NCBI GenBank assembly: GCA_913050185.1
Contig: CAJXBA010000002.1
Coordinates: forward strand, 1 to 64,000
Direction of reading: 5' to 3'
DNA from: an uncultured Pelagibacteraceae bacterium
Lineage (GTDB): Bacteria > Pseudomonadota > Alphaproteobacteria > Pelagibacterales > Pelagibacteraceae
DNA length: 64,000 nt
The notes under the pieces are model-generated. The model did no database searches. It was not told where the DNA came from and worked only from the letters and a program-made list of their open reading frames with translations. Within the stretch, counting starts at the first letter, position 1, and each line of letters opens with the position of its first letter. Below, piece after piece: positions 18,984 to 26,340 of this stretch. Made by a program: the position numbers and the translations under genes.

Positions 18984-19433
18984 TTGGCACATATGAGCAA
19001 GGTAATAGGAATCGCAATCTCGGAAAATCCCAAAGGAGCAATAAGAAGCGTCAATAATGTTAAAGCTATCGCAGGCAAGGGTTTGGTTAATGAATATCAT
19101 TTTAAAAATGATAATGACAAAAGATGTCAAATTACACTTATCGAGATTGAAAATATTAACTACTACAATCACAAGTATGGAGTATCTATTCCATCTATAA
19201 GTTTTAGAAGAAATATTATCACAGAAGGTATTCGGCTTAATGAATTAGAGGGTAGTGAGTTTTTAATTGGAAAAGTTAAAGTTAAGGCACACGATTTATG
19301 TAGACCTTGCAAATATTTACAAGAATCCCTGAAGCAGAAAAATATAATTAAAGAATTTTTACAAAAAGGTGGATTGCGTTGTGAAATATTAACTGATGGA
19401 GAAATTTTTGTTGATGACAAAATAAAATGTTAA
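18984..19433 (+). CDS. MOSC domain protein
   Basis: 149 residues; the whole protein is one MOSC domain. Visible features are the N-terminal GIAISENPKGAIRSV, the central ISFRRNIITEGIRLNELEGSEF (the GR.NI.t.G..l..l.G..f pattern), IGKVKVKAHDLCRPCKYL with the conserved Cys, and a C-terminal GGLRCEILTDGEI. MOSC domains bind molybdenum cofactor or move sulfur. No molybdoenzyme is near, so its substrate cannot be inferred. The start MAHMSK has a second Met at residue 4. Confidence 0.82.
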   Translation: MAHMSKVIGIAISENPKGAIRSVNNVKAIAGKGLVNEYHFKNDNDKRCQITLIEIENINYYNHKYGVSIPSISFRRNIITEGIRLNELEGSEFLIGKVKVKAHDLCRPCKYLQESLKQKNIIKEFLQKGGLRCEILTDGEIFVDDKIKC

Positions 19434-19439
19434 CTTTTT

Positions 19440-19622
19440 ATGAAGAAAACAGTAATTTTAAAGGATGATACAGGACAAACGGTAGAAGTTAAATTGGAAA
19501 AATTTGTTGATCACATAAATCGTTATCATAGAATAGGAACAAGCATTCACGATGAAAGAGGGCATTACTTCACGATCAACGAAACATTCAGAGAAAAACT
19601 AAAAAAAATATCAAAAAAATAA
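19440..19622 (+). CDS. hypothetical protein, 60 aa
   Basis: 60 residues, charged, no signal or membrane segment. It reads VILKDDTGQTVEVKLEKFVD, then HINRYHRIGTSIHDERGHYF and a Lys-rich C-terminal helix. No family recognised; the N-terminal strand pattern suggests a compact beta fold. It lies 6 bases after the MOSC gene and its stop overlaps the nuclease start by one base (TAATG), so the three genes are probably one transcript. Confidence 0.6.
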   Translation: MKKTVILKDDTGQTVEVKLEKFVDHINRYHRIGTSIHDERGHYFTINETFREKLKKISKK

Positions 19623-20080
19623 TGAAAGAATTTCTGTTGATATGTTTTTTTTTATTTTCAGTATCTTTTTATAACATCGAAGTAAAAGCAGGAGATTTAA
19701 GAATAATTGATGGTGATACAATTATACTTCATGGTGAAAAAATCAGATTTTCGGGAATAGATGCTCCTGAGTTGAAACAAACTTGCATTAAATATGATCA
19801 ACCAGTTTATTGTGGAATATTAGCTAAAGAAGTTCTTTTAAAAAGAATAGGAAATAAAATTCCTACATGCATAAAAGAAGGAAAAGATTTTTATAATAGA
19901 TTTTTGGCCGAATGTTTCATTAATGAAAGCAGTTTATCCAGGTATTTGGTGAGAAGTGGATATGCATTTGCATACCGAAAATACTCAACAAAATTTATTA
20001 AAGATGAAGAATACGCAAAACAAAGAAATCTTGGTATTTGGTCAATGAAATTCAAATATCCTTGGGAATTTAGAAAGTGA
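19622..20080 (+). CDS. secreted thermonuclease-family (SNase-like) nuclease
   Basis: 152 residues. A signal peptide (LLICFFLFSVSFYNIEVKA) precedes an SNase-like domain: LRIIDGDTIILHGEKIRFSG, IDAPELKQTC, YNRFLAECF and GYAFAYRKYS. The residues equivalent to the catalytic Arg35, Glu43 and Arg87 of staphylococcal nuclease appear present (R in KIRFSG, E in DAPE, R in YNRF). Probably a periplasmic or exported calcium-dependent nuclease, which could help scavenge phosphate or nucleosides. Translationally coupled to the 60 aa gene upstream. Confidence 0.85.
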   Translation: MKEFLLICFFLFSVSFYNIEVKAGDLRIIDGDTIILHGEKIRFSGIDAPELKQTCIKYDQPVYCGILAKEVLLKRIGNKIPTCIKEGKDFYNRFLAECFINESSLSRYLVRSGYAFAYRKYSTKFIKDEEYAKQRNLGIWSMKFKYPWEFRK

Positions 20081-20116
20081 ATAATAAAAATTATTAATTT
20101 TATCAAACTTAAATTT

Positions 20117-20758
20117 TCATAAAGGAATAAAACTTTTTTTATATGCTTTTGGCCATTTTTTGTTTAACTCTTTTTCAAAAATTATATCAATATCCAGGTC
20201 TGATAAAATCCAATGATCTCTTTCCATCTCACCCTCGAGTTGACCATTGCCCCATCCAGAATATCCTAAAATAACTAAGCTTTTATCTGGTCCCTTATTT
20301 TCTGCAATGTCAATTAAAATTTTAGAATCTGCCGTAATGGAGATGATGCCAAAACTTTTAGTAGTTTCATTTTGATATTCAGTTGAATGCAAGATGAAAA
20401 TTTTTTTTGTATCAACAGGTCCACCCCAATATATTGGAATGTGTACCTTATATAATGCTTCTCTTTCTTCGGATGTACTTATCGAAGAATCTATTAACAG
20501 AGCCAGTGGTATTGATCCCATGGGTTTGTTTATAACGAGTCCCCAAGCACCATCTTCATCATTTTCTAAAATAACTATCACTGTTTTTTTAAATCTACTG
20601 TCATTCATTTTTTTAGTAGCAATCAAAAAATGATTTTTGACGCTATTATAAAATCTGCCTTTTAAGTAATTTTCTGAAGCTTGGGTTAAGGAGTCTACAT
20701 GGAAAGATGATAAAAATTGTAAAATAATGAATGAAAATATTAATATTCTTTTATTCAT
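20117..20758 (-). CDS. YqgE/AlgH family protein with N-terminal signal peptide
   Basis: 213 residues. The YqgE/AlgH (DUF179) domain is clear from about residue 40: NHFLIATKKMNDSRFKKTVI, GAWGLVINKPMG, PIYWGGPVDTKKIFILHS, LVILGYSGWGNGQLEGEM, DHWILSDLDIDIIF. Ordinary members start directly at the HFLIA strand and are cytoplasmic. This one carries about 40 extra N-terminal residues beginning with a Sec-type signal (MNKRILIFSFIILQFLSSFH), and it stops soon after the last strand. So it appears to be exported, unlike the E. coli relative. Function of the family is unknown. Confidence 0.87.
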   Translation of the reverse strand: MNKRILIFSFIILQFLSSFHVDSLTQASENYLKGRFYNSVKNHFLIATKKMNDSRFKKTVIVILENDEDGAWGLVINKPMGSIPLALLIDSSISTSEEREALYKVHIPIYWGGPVDTKKIFILHSTEYQNETTKSFGIISITADSKILIDIAENKGPDKSLVILGYSGWGNGQLEGEMERDHWILSDLDIDIIFEKELNKKWPKAYKKSFIPL

Positions 20759-20787
20759 AGATTAATTATAATAACATAATCATACTT

Positions 20788-21639
20788 ATGAATATTGTTA
20801 CAGATGTTATTTTACCTTTGGCTTTAGCCTTTATAATGTTTGCATTGGGATTGGGGCTTACGGGAGAAGATTTTTTGAGAGTTGCAAGACAACCTCGTGA
20901 TTTTTTTGTAGGAGCTTTTTCACAGATTATTATACTTCCGATTATTGCGTTTATTCTTGTAAAGATATGGCCGATTGCACCCGAACTGGCAATAGGAGTT
21001 ATGATAATTGCTGCTGCACCCGGCGGCGTGACATCTAACTTATTAACTTATTTTGCAAAAGGTGATGTAGCGCTTTCAATATCACTAACAGCTATTATTA
21101 GTTTGCTAAGTGTTGTTACAATTCCGTTTATCGTTTTAACATCGATTGGACTATTGGCTGACACAAGTATAGCTCAAGATATTTCTTTACTGAGTATGGC
21201 TCGAGATATGTTTTTAATCGTTACGGTGCCAGTTATATTAGGCATGTTATTCAGAAAATTTATCCCAACCGCAGTAATAAAATTCGAACCAATGGCAAAG
21301 AGAGTATCAATGGTGCTTTTTGTACTTGTTTTATTGGGTGCAATAGCAGCTGAAAAAGAAAATATCGTCTCATATTTTGCTCAAGCGGGGTTAATAACTT
21401 TATTACTGAATGTAATTATGATGGTTGTAGCATTTTATCTTGCTCAATTATTGGGTTCAGGTAATGAACAAAAAAAATGTATTACAATTGAATGTGGATT
21501 GCAAAATGGGACACTTGCTATATTTGTAGCAACATCAATTTTTGGTGGAGGTGCGTATGTTATCCCCGCGGCCACATACAGTTTAATAATGTTCTTTACA
21601 TCTTTAATATTCGTATATTTAGTTAGAAAAACTATTTAA
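20788..21639 (+). CDS. bile acid:sodium symporter (BASS) family transporter
   Basis: 283 residues with about nine or ten hydrophobic helices. The family signatures are present: LALAFIMFALGLGLTGEDF near the N-terminus, MIIAAAPGGVTSNLLTYFAKGDVALS (the crossover region that forms the sodium sites) and ECGLQNGTLAIFVATSIF. Members carry organic acids such as pyruvate, pantoate or bile acids with sodium; the substrate here is unknown. Monocistronic, divergent from the YqgE-like gene. Confidence 0.88.
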   Translation: MNIVTDVILPLALAFIMFALGLGLTGEDFLRVARQPRDFFVGAFSQIIILPIIAFILVKIWPIAPELAIGVMIIAAAPGGVTSNLLTYFAKGDVALSISLTAIISLLSVVTIPFIVLTSIGLLADTSIAQDISLLSMARDMFLIVTVPVILGMLFRKFIPTAVIKFEPMAKRVSMVLFVLVLLGAIAAEKENIVSYFAQAGLITLLLNVIMMVVAFYLAQLLGSGNEQKKCITIECGLQNGTLAIFVATSIFGGGAYVIPAATYSLIMFFTSLIFVYLVRKTI

Positions 21640-21690
21640 AAAATAAATAATCTATTTTAATTTTTTTTAAAGTTTTATATTTTATGAAAA

Positions 21691-21765
21691 GGTCCCGTAG
21701 TTAAATGGATATAACGGCTCCCTCCTAAGGAGCAGTTGCGGGTTCGATTCCCGCCGGGATCGCCA
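21691..21765 (+). tRNA. tRNA-Arg (anticodon CCT)
   Basis: Acceptor stem GGTCCCG (21691-21697) pairs with CGGGATC (21755-21761, one G-T pair), followed by discriminator G and an encoded CCA. The anticodon stem GCTCC/GGAGC holds the loop CTCCTAA with anticodon CCT, reading AGG. The T arm GCGGGTTCGATTCCCGC is standard. Stands alone between the BASS transporter and pcm. Confidence 0.95.
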
Positions 21766-21785
21766 TTTTTTCTGAGAAATAGAAA

Positions 21786-22412
21786 ATGTTAGATAACAAA
21801 GATCTTATTAGAGAACTAAAAATTGAAGGAATTTCTGATAAAAATATATTACGTGCTATAGAAAAAGTTCCTAGAGAGTTTTTTGTTGCACAGGGATTAA
21901 TTGATCGTGCTTATGAAAATATTCCATTACCAATAGATTGTGGCCAAACCATATCACAACCCTATGTTGTGGCATATATGATTTCTTGCTTGAAATTGAA
22001 AAAAACAGATAAAGTTTTGGAAATAGGTACTGGCACAGGATATCAAACGGCAATACTTTCTTATTTGTGCAAAGAAGTTTGTACAATTGAGATATACAAT
22101 AAGTTACTGGATCAGGCTAAAAAAAGAATTCTAAAACTCAATTTAAAAAATATTAATTTTATATTAGGTAATGGAACTGAAGGTTGGAATGCAAAGGTTT
22201 TATTTGATGCTATAATTGTTAGTGCTGCATCAGAAATAATACCTGACAAACTATTGAAAAATTTAAAAAATCATGGATGTCTAATTATGCCTAAAAAAAA
22301 ATCATTAGATATTCAAAAACTTTTATTAATAAAAAAAAGTAATGAAACTTATTTAGAAAAAGAATTATGTAGCGTAAAATTTGTACCTTTGCTAAATGAT
22401 AATATTGAATAA
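21786..22412 (+). CDS. pcm: protein-L-isoaspartate O-methyltransferase
   Basis: 208 residues, normal length. Methylates isoaspartyl residues in damaged proteins with SAM so that they can return to aspartate. Family motifs: AIEKVPREFFV, NIPLPIDCGQTISQPYVVAYM (substrate and SAM loop) and motif I VLEIGTGTGYQTAILSYL. The later FDAIIVSAASEIIPDKLL is post-motif II. Located 20 bases after the tRNA and followed by acyP. Confidence 0.94.
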   Translation: MLDNKDLIRELKIEGISDKNILRAIEKVPREFFVAQGLIDRAYENIPLPIDCGQTISQPYVVAYMISCLKLKKTDKVLEIGTGTGYQTAILSYLCKEVCTIEIYNKLLDQAKKRILKLNLKNINFILGNGTEGWNAKVLFDAIIVSAASEIIPDKLLKNLKNHGCLIMPKKKSLDIQKLLLIKKSNETYLEKELCSVKFVPLLNDNIE

Positions 22413-22427
22413 CTTTATTATATTTTT

Positions 22428-22700
22428 TTGATGAAAAAACACCTATTAATTTTTGGAAAAGTGCAAGGTGTTGGTTTTAGAAATTGGTTGTATGTGAAAG
22501 CAACAGAAAAAAATGTTCACGGCTGGGTTAAAAATACAATAAAAGGTGAAGTAGAAGTTCTTCTCATTGGCAATAACAAGGATGTTAATGAGATCATAAA
22601 ACAATGCGAGATAGGTCCTTCCACTTCAAGAGTAATGGAAATTAAAATCCAGGACTATAAACAAGATTATTTTGGCAAATCTTTCAGTGTAATTCATTGA
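22428..22700 (+). CDS. acyP: acylphosphatase
   Basis: 90 residues, the classic acylphosphatase size. Hydrolyses the carboxyl-phosphate bond of acyl phosphates. The signature FGKVQGVGFRNWLYVKA contains the phosphate-binding Arg, and VHGWVKNTIKGEVEVLLIG contains the catalytic Asn. No signal, cytoplasmic. The start is at the second of two candidate Met codons (TTTTTTGATGAAAAAAC); 15 bases after pcm. Confidence 0.93.
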   Translation: MMKKHLLIFGKVQGVGFRNWLYVKATEKNVHGWVKNTIKGEVEVLLIGNNKDVNEIIKQCEIGPSTSRVMEIKIQDYKQDYFGKSFSVIH

Positions 22701-22779
22701 CAATAAAACTATTTTTTAGTTGCGTCCTTCGTAATTTCAAAACATAATAACTACATAAACATTAACTAAAAGGAGAAAA

Positions 22780-22866
22780 GGGCGAATGGCGGAACTGGTA
22801 GACGCGCAGGACTCAAAATCCTGTGGTAGCAATACTGTGAGAGTTCGAGTCTCTCTTTGCCCACCA
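22780..22866 (+). tRNA. tRNA-Leu (anticodon CAA)
   Basis: Acceptor GGGCGAA (22780-22786) pairs with TTTGCCC (22856-22862), then discriminator A and encoded CCA. A long variable arm is present (TGGTAGCAATACTGTGAGA region), as expected for a class II tRNA. The anticodon stem CAGGA/TCCTG holds loop CTCAAAA with anticodon CAA, reading TTG. It is 7 bases upstream of the acyl-CoA synthetase start. Confidence 0.95.
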
Positions 22867-22873
22867 AAATTAA

Positions 22874-24592
22874 ATGAATTTAAATGAATTTAAAAGCTTA
22901 GTAGATTTATTTTTTTATCAGGCTAAAAAACAAAATCCTCAAATTGCTTTCTTGGAATGGCTTAATCCTAAAAACAACAAAAAGTTCAGTTGGGGCGAAA
23001 CATCATCAAATATTTATAAGTTAGCAAAAACTTTGAAAGAAAACATTGCGAGTGACGATAGATGCCTTTTAGTTTCTGAAAATAGACCAGAGTGGATGAT
23101 TTCCGATATTGCGGTAATGCTAGCGGGTGGAATTACGGTACCTGCGTATACAACCTATACCGAAAAAGATTATAAATACATAATTGAAGATTGCCGACCT
23201 TCTGTAATCATTGTTTCAAATAACGAGATGCATGACAAGTTAAAAAATATAATCGAGGAAAAATCTTTTGTAAGAAAAGTAATTACTTTCGATGAAATCC
23301 AAAAAGAAGATTATAAAGATAAATATTTAGATTTTAATTCTATAATTAAAAACGATTTACAAGAAAATGATAAAATAAAAAATTTAAATTTAAAAAGAAG
23401 TTCTCCAGCCTGCATAATATATACATCCGGAACGGGCGGAAACCCCAAAGGGGTCATTTTAAGTCATGGAGGCATATTAAATAATTTGGAGGGAGCTTGT
23501 GAAATATTAAAACCATTAATTGACAAGAGGCCAATTTTTTTAACCTGGCTTCCTCTATCACATTCTTATGAGCACACAGTCCAGTTTGCGCAAATTGCAG
23601 TTGGTGCAAAAGTTTTTTACGCAGAAAAAATAGAAAAACTTTTAGATAATATTTCAGAAGCCAAACCAACTATTATGACTGCAGTTCCACGATTTTATCA
23701 AAATCTTTATAACAAAATAAACATGAATATGAAAAAAGCGAAAGGATTTAAGAAAAAATTAATTAAAGCAACAATCGATTTAGGAAAAAAAGAGCTATTA
23801 AAACAAAAAATGAATTTTCCAGAAAGACTTATGAATTCAGTGGTAAACACTTTGGTTAGAAAAAAAGTAAAAAAACAGTTTGGTGGAAATTTAAAAGCTT
23901 TTGTATCAGGGGGTGGTGCTCTGGATAAAGAAATAGGAGAATTTTTAAATGCCATAGGATTACCCACTTTGCAAGGATATGGTTTGACCGAAACTTCTCC
24001 AGTGGTTAGCTGTAATCCAATTCATAAAATTAGGGTAGAAACCGTAGGACCACCATTTAAAGGAAATGAAGTTAAAATTGCTGAAGATGGAGAAATTTTG
24101 GTTAAGGGAGAGAATGTAATGTTAGGTTATTGGAATAAAAAAGAAGACACCGCAAAAGTTATTAAAGATGGTTGGTTATATACGGGAGATATTGGAGAAA
24201 TAGATCCTAGAGACGGTTACTTAAAAATAACGGATAGAAAAAAAGATATAATTGTCAGCGCAGGGGGAGATAATATTTCTCCAGCTAAAATTGAAAATCA
24301 ACTATCAAATTCTCCAGAAATAGACCAGTGTTTGGTATACGGAGAAGGAAAAAAATATTTGGTTGCGCTAATCGTCCCAAGTAAAGAATTCAAAGAACAA
24401 AAAGAAAAAATAAACGAAATAATAAATGAAATAAATAAAAATTTAACTTTAGTTGAAAAAATAAAAAAATTTCATTTAATTAATGAAAACTTTTCAATTG
24501 AAAATGGATTGTTGACACCAACAATGAAAGTAAAAAGAAACAAAGTAACTCTAAAATACAAAAATATTTTAGAAAATTTCTATAAAAAATAA
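22874..24592 (+). CDS. long-chain acyl-CoA synthetase (AMP-forming)
   Basis: 572 residues, ANL superfamily. The adenylate-forming motif is ACIIYTSGTGGNPKGVILSH. FLTWLPLSHSYEHTVQFAQ, then LPTLQGYGLTETSPVVS and GWLYTGDIGEIDPRDGYLKITDRKKDIIVSAGGDNISP are those of the FadD15/AMP-dependent long-chain synthetase group. Activates fatty acids for beta-oxidation or lipid synthesis. The C-terminus is rather short and Lys-rich, so the terminal swinging domain appears reduced. A hairpin 30 bases downstream probably ends the transcript. Confidence 0.9.
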   Translation: MNLNEFKSLVDLFFYQAKKQNPQIAFLEWLNPKNNKKFSWGETSSNIYKLAKTLKENIASDDRCLLVSENRPEWMISDIAVMLAGGITVPAYTTYTEKDYKYIIEDCRPSVIIVSNNEMHDKLKNIIEEKSFVRKVITFDEIQKEDYKDKYLDFNSIIKNDLQENDKIKNLNLKRSSPACIIYTSGTGGNPKGVILSHGGILNNLEGACEILKPLIDKRPIFLTWLPLSHSYEHTVQFAQIAVGAKVFYAEKIEKLLDNISEAKPTIMTAVPRFYQNLYNKINMNMKKAKGFKKKLIKATIDLGKKELLKQKMNFPERLMNSVVNTLVRKKVKKQFGGNLKAFVSGGGALDKEIGEFLNAIGLPTLQGYGLTETSPVVSCNPIHKIRVETVGPPFKGNEVKIAEDGEILVKGENVMLGYWNKKEDTAKVIKDGWLYTGDIGEIDPRDGYLKITDRKKDIIVSAGGDNISPAKIENQLSNSPEIDQCLVYGEGKKYLVALIVPSKEFKEQKEKINEIINEINKNLTLVEKIKKFHLINENFSIENGLLTPTMKVKRNKVTLKYKNILENFYKK

Positions 24593-24625
24593 TATAGGTA
24601 ACAGCATCTCAAACAATAAAATGAT

Positions 24626-24652
24626 TAAATAAGTAACGTTATTACTTGTTTA
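24626..24652 (+). terminator. possible terminator of the acyl-CoA synthetase gene
   Basis: Inverted repeat TAAATAAGTAA, loop CGTTA, TTACTTGTTTA (11-pair stem with one T-G pair), followed by TTTTAAT. The stem is AT-rich, so it is only moderately stable. It lies 34 bases after the synthetase stop. Confidence 0.5.
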
Positions 24653-24709
24653 TTTTAATAATAAAAAAATTAAATTAATTTATTTTAAATTTGCCAACAT
24701 AATTAATGT

Positions 24710-24737
24710 TTGACATCAGTAAAAAAAAACATAAAGT
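24710..24737 (+). promoter_or_regulatory. predicted promoter of the Lys/Arg micropeptide gene
   Basis: Perfect -35 TTGACA (24710-24715), 16-base spacer containing a nine-A run, and TAAAGT (24732-24737) as a 4/6 -10. The predicted start near 24744 leaves a leader of about 57 bases. Prediction only. Confidence 0.5.
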
Positions 24738-24800
24738 TTAAAACAACAAACGAATCACTTAATGATTTGTTTAAATTAAAATATAAAGGGAGTTGAAAAA

Positions 24801-24860
24801 ATGGCTAAACGTAGAAAAAAAGCAAAAAAGAAGAAGAAAGCTAAAAAAAGAAGAAGATAA
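24801..24860 (+). CDS. 19-residue Lys/Arg-only basic micropeptide
   Basis: The peptide is MAKRRKKAKKKKKAKKRRR: ten Lys, five Arg, three Ala and the initiator Met, hence 15 of 19 residues basic. The gene has its own promoter-like sequence upstream, a strong Shine-Dalgarno AAAGGGAG (24785-24792) 8 bases before the ATG, and a perfect intrinsic terminator 12 bases after the stop. Those three signals together make a chance open frame unlikely. It resembles tiny basic ribosomal proteins (bTHX, eukaryotic eL41) and histone-like tails in composition only. Likely to bind RNA or DNA. It faces carD, whose product also starts with a basic tail. Confidence 0.75.
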   Translation: MAKRRKKAKKKKKAKKRRR

Positions 24861-24871
24861 GCTTTTTTGTT

Positions 24872-24902
24872 AAAAACGCCCTCCAAAAGAGGGCGTTTTT
24901 TA
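24872..24902 (+). terminator. intrinsic terminator after the basic micropeptide gene
   Basis: A-run, then ACGCCCTC, loop CAAAA, GAGGGCGT and a T-run. The stem is 8 perfect pairs, GC-rich, with A/T pairs extending it. Because the A-run mirrors the T-run, it can also end the convergent carD transcript on the minus strand. Confidence 0.92.
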
Positions 24903-24916
24903 TTGACTTTTATTTA

Positions 24917-25561
24917 TTAAGTGAGCTTTTCTGCACGTCTTAAAGCTTTATCCATCTTTTGTTGAGCTTTATGTCCGAGAACTACCTCAATTTCACTTTT
25001 TAATCTATTGTATGCTTTTTCAAAAAGTTGTCTTTCACTATAAGATTGTTCTGCAATCTCGTCTGTTTTATTATTTAAGTCTCTTACTACTTCTGCCAAC
25101 TCATAAATCTTTCCCGAGTTGATTTTTTGTTCATATTCTTGAGCTCTTCTACTCCACATAGTTTTTTTTATTTTTGGCTTATTTTTTAAAATATTGATTG
25201 TTTTATTGATTTGGTTGATACTGGAAATGGGTCTCAAAAACGATTGCTGATTTAAAGGTATACTTAACGTAAGTTTTTCTTTTTCTATAAAAATCTTGTA
25301 AAAATTTATGTCTATATCACCTATTTTAGCTTTTTCAACAGCAACGATTTTTCCAACACCGTGTTTTGGATACACAATATAGTCTTTAATATTATAAATT
25401 TTTTTTTCACTAGGTTGTTTTTTTATTTTTTTGATCTTAATTTTTTCTCCATTTGGCTTAAAGTTACTTGGATCAATCTTTTTTTTTAATTCTTTTTTTC
25501 CTTGTTTTTTCTTTAGGATTTTCTTTGATTTTTTCTTTCTTCCTCTTTTCTTTTTTCTCAT
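24917..25561 (-). CDS. carD: CarD-family transcription regulator with basic N-terminal extension
   Basis: 214 residues. The CarD RNA-polymerase-interacting domain begins at about residue 60 with IVYPKHGVGKIVAVEKAKIG (IxYpxHGvGxI motif) and the C-terminal helical DNA-binding part follows (WSRRAQEYEQKINSGKIYELAEVVRDL, SERQLFEKAYNRL). CarD stabilises open promoter complexes, often at rRNA and ribosomal promoters. Residues 1-60 are an added, very basic tract (KKKRGRKKKSKKILKKKQGK), similar in composition to the micropeptide encoded just across the shared terminator. It follows fdxA by 9 bases. Confidence 0.9.
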   Translation of the reverse strand: MRKKKRGRKKKSKKILKKKQGKKELKKKIDPSNFKPNGEKIKIKKIKKQPSEKKIYNIKDYIVYPKHGVGKIVAVEKAKIGDIDINFYKIFIEKEKLTLSIPLNQQSFLRPISSINQINKTINILKNKPKIKKTMWSRRAQEYEQKINSGKIYELAEVVRDLNNKTDEIAEQSYSERQLFEKAYNRLKSEIEVVLGHKAQQKMDKALRRAEKLT

Positions 25562-25570
25562 AAGTGAATA

Positions 25571-25912
25571 TTAATCTCCTTTACCTGACGTTTTGCTGAA
25601 ATATTTAAGTTTATTTTTGACCGCGCGCCATTTTTCTTGATCCTGAGGTACATCTTCTTCTCTTTTTTTTGTTATATTTGGCCATAGAGCACCATATTTT
25701 GTATTGTGCTTAACCCAATCGCTCGTGTTATCATTAGTGTCAGGTTCAATGGCATCTATAGGGCACTCAGGTTCACAAACTCCACAGTCTATACACTCGT
25801 CAGGTTTGATTACGAGCATATTTTCACCTTCATAAAAACAATCTACTGGACAAACCTCCACACAATCCATCAGTTTGCATTTAATACATTTATCATTAAC
25901 AATATAAGTCAT
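25571..25912 (-). CDS. fdxA: 7Fe ferredoxin FdxA
   Basis: 113 residues. Cys9, Cys17 and Cys50 should bind a 3Fe-4S cluster, and Cys21, Cys40, Cys43 and Cys46 a 4Fe-4S cluster, with additional Cys12 and Cys25, as in Azotobacter ferredoxin I. The sequence [19 protein letters not shown] and [18 protein letters not shown] is typical of the alphaproteobacterial FdxA type. Its position next to carD and the helicase is conserved in this class; the physiological partner is not known from the context. Confidence 0.95.
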   Translation of the reverse strand: MTYIVNDKCIKCKLMDCVEVCPVDCFYEGENMLVIKPDECIDCGVCEPECPIDAIEPDTNDNTSDWVKHNTKYGALWPNITKKREEDVPQDQEKWRAVKNKLKYFSKTSGKGD

Positions 25913-25914
25913 AC

Positions 25915-26340
25915 TTATTTTATTGAATTTTTAACTTTCAGTTTAATCAACCCAGAGTCTCTGTCAGGAACATACAACAAACCGCAAACTCTTCTGATTA
26001 AATTAGATTCATAGTTATTACTGACGGCATCCGAATACACAATTTTCCAAAGTATTTCAACTATTTTAAGTCTGAATTCTATTGAGTTTTTTTTGATTTC
26101 CTTTGTGAATTCAATAATTTGATTTGATTCCTTCTCTTTTTTTTCTGCTTCTATTAATAATTTTTCTACTTCGTTTGATGTTGTTAAGTTTAGATTTATT
26201 AACGCTTTTTTAATTATTTCTTTTTCAATATTTGTATAATTGTCATCTATTTTTGCGGCATGTATTAACAATGATGTTACCAAAATATTTTTGTTTCCTA
26301 TTTCTTTTTCGTTATCTTTCTTAAATATTTTTCTAAACAT
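25915..26340 (-). CDS. TerB-like tellurite-resistance/DUF533-type helical protein
   Basis: 141 residues. All-helical, with [27 protein letters not shown] near the start and [33 protein letters not shown] near the end, the two-half pattern of the TerB superfamily with its acidic (D-D / S-D) metal-site positions. Function is unclear; family members bind metals and associate with membrane or stress proteins. It sits 2 bases before fdxA and starts right at the helicase stop. In many alphaproteobacteria this slot holds an S4-type RNA-binding gene. Confidence 0.78.
   Translation of the reverse strand: MFRKIFKKDNEKEIGNKNILVTSLLIHAAKIDDNYTNIEKEIIKKALINLNLTTSNEVEKLLIEAEKKEKESNQIIEFTKEIKKNSIEFRLKIVEILWKIVYSDAVSNNYESNLIRRVCGLLYVPDRDSGLIKLKVKNSIK

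Noticed and set aside
20080-20095. AATAAT/ATTATT inverted repeat after the secreted nuclease gene
   Set aside because: Very weak AT-only stem; not convincing as a terminator.
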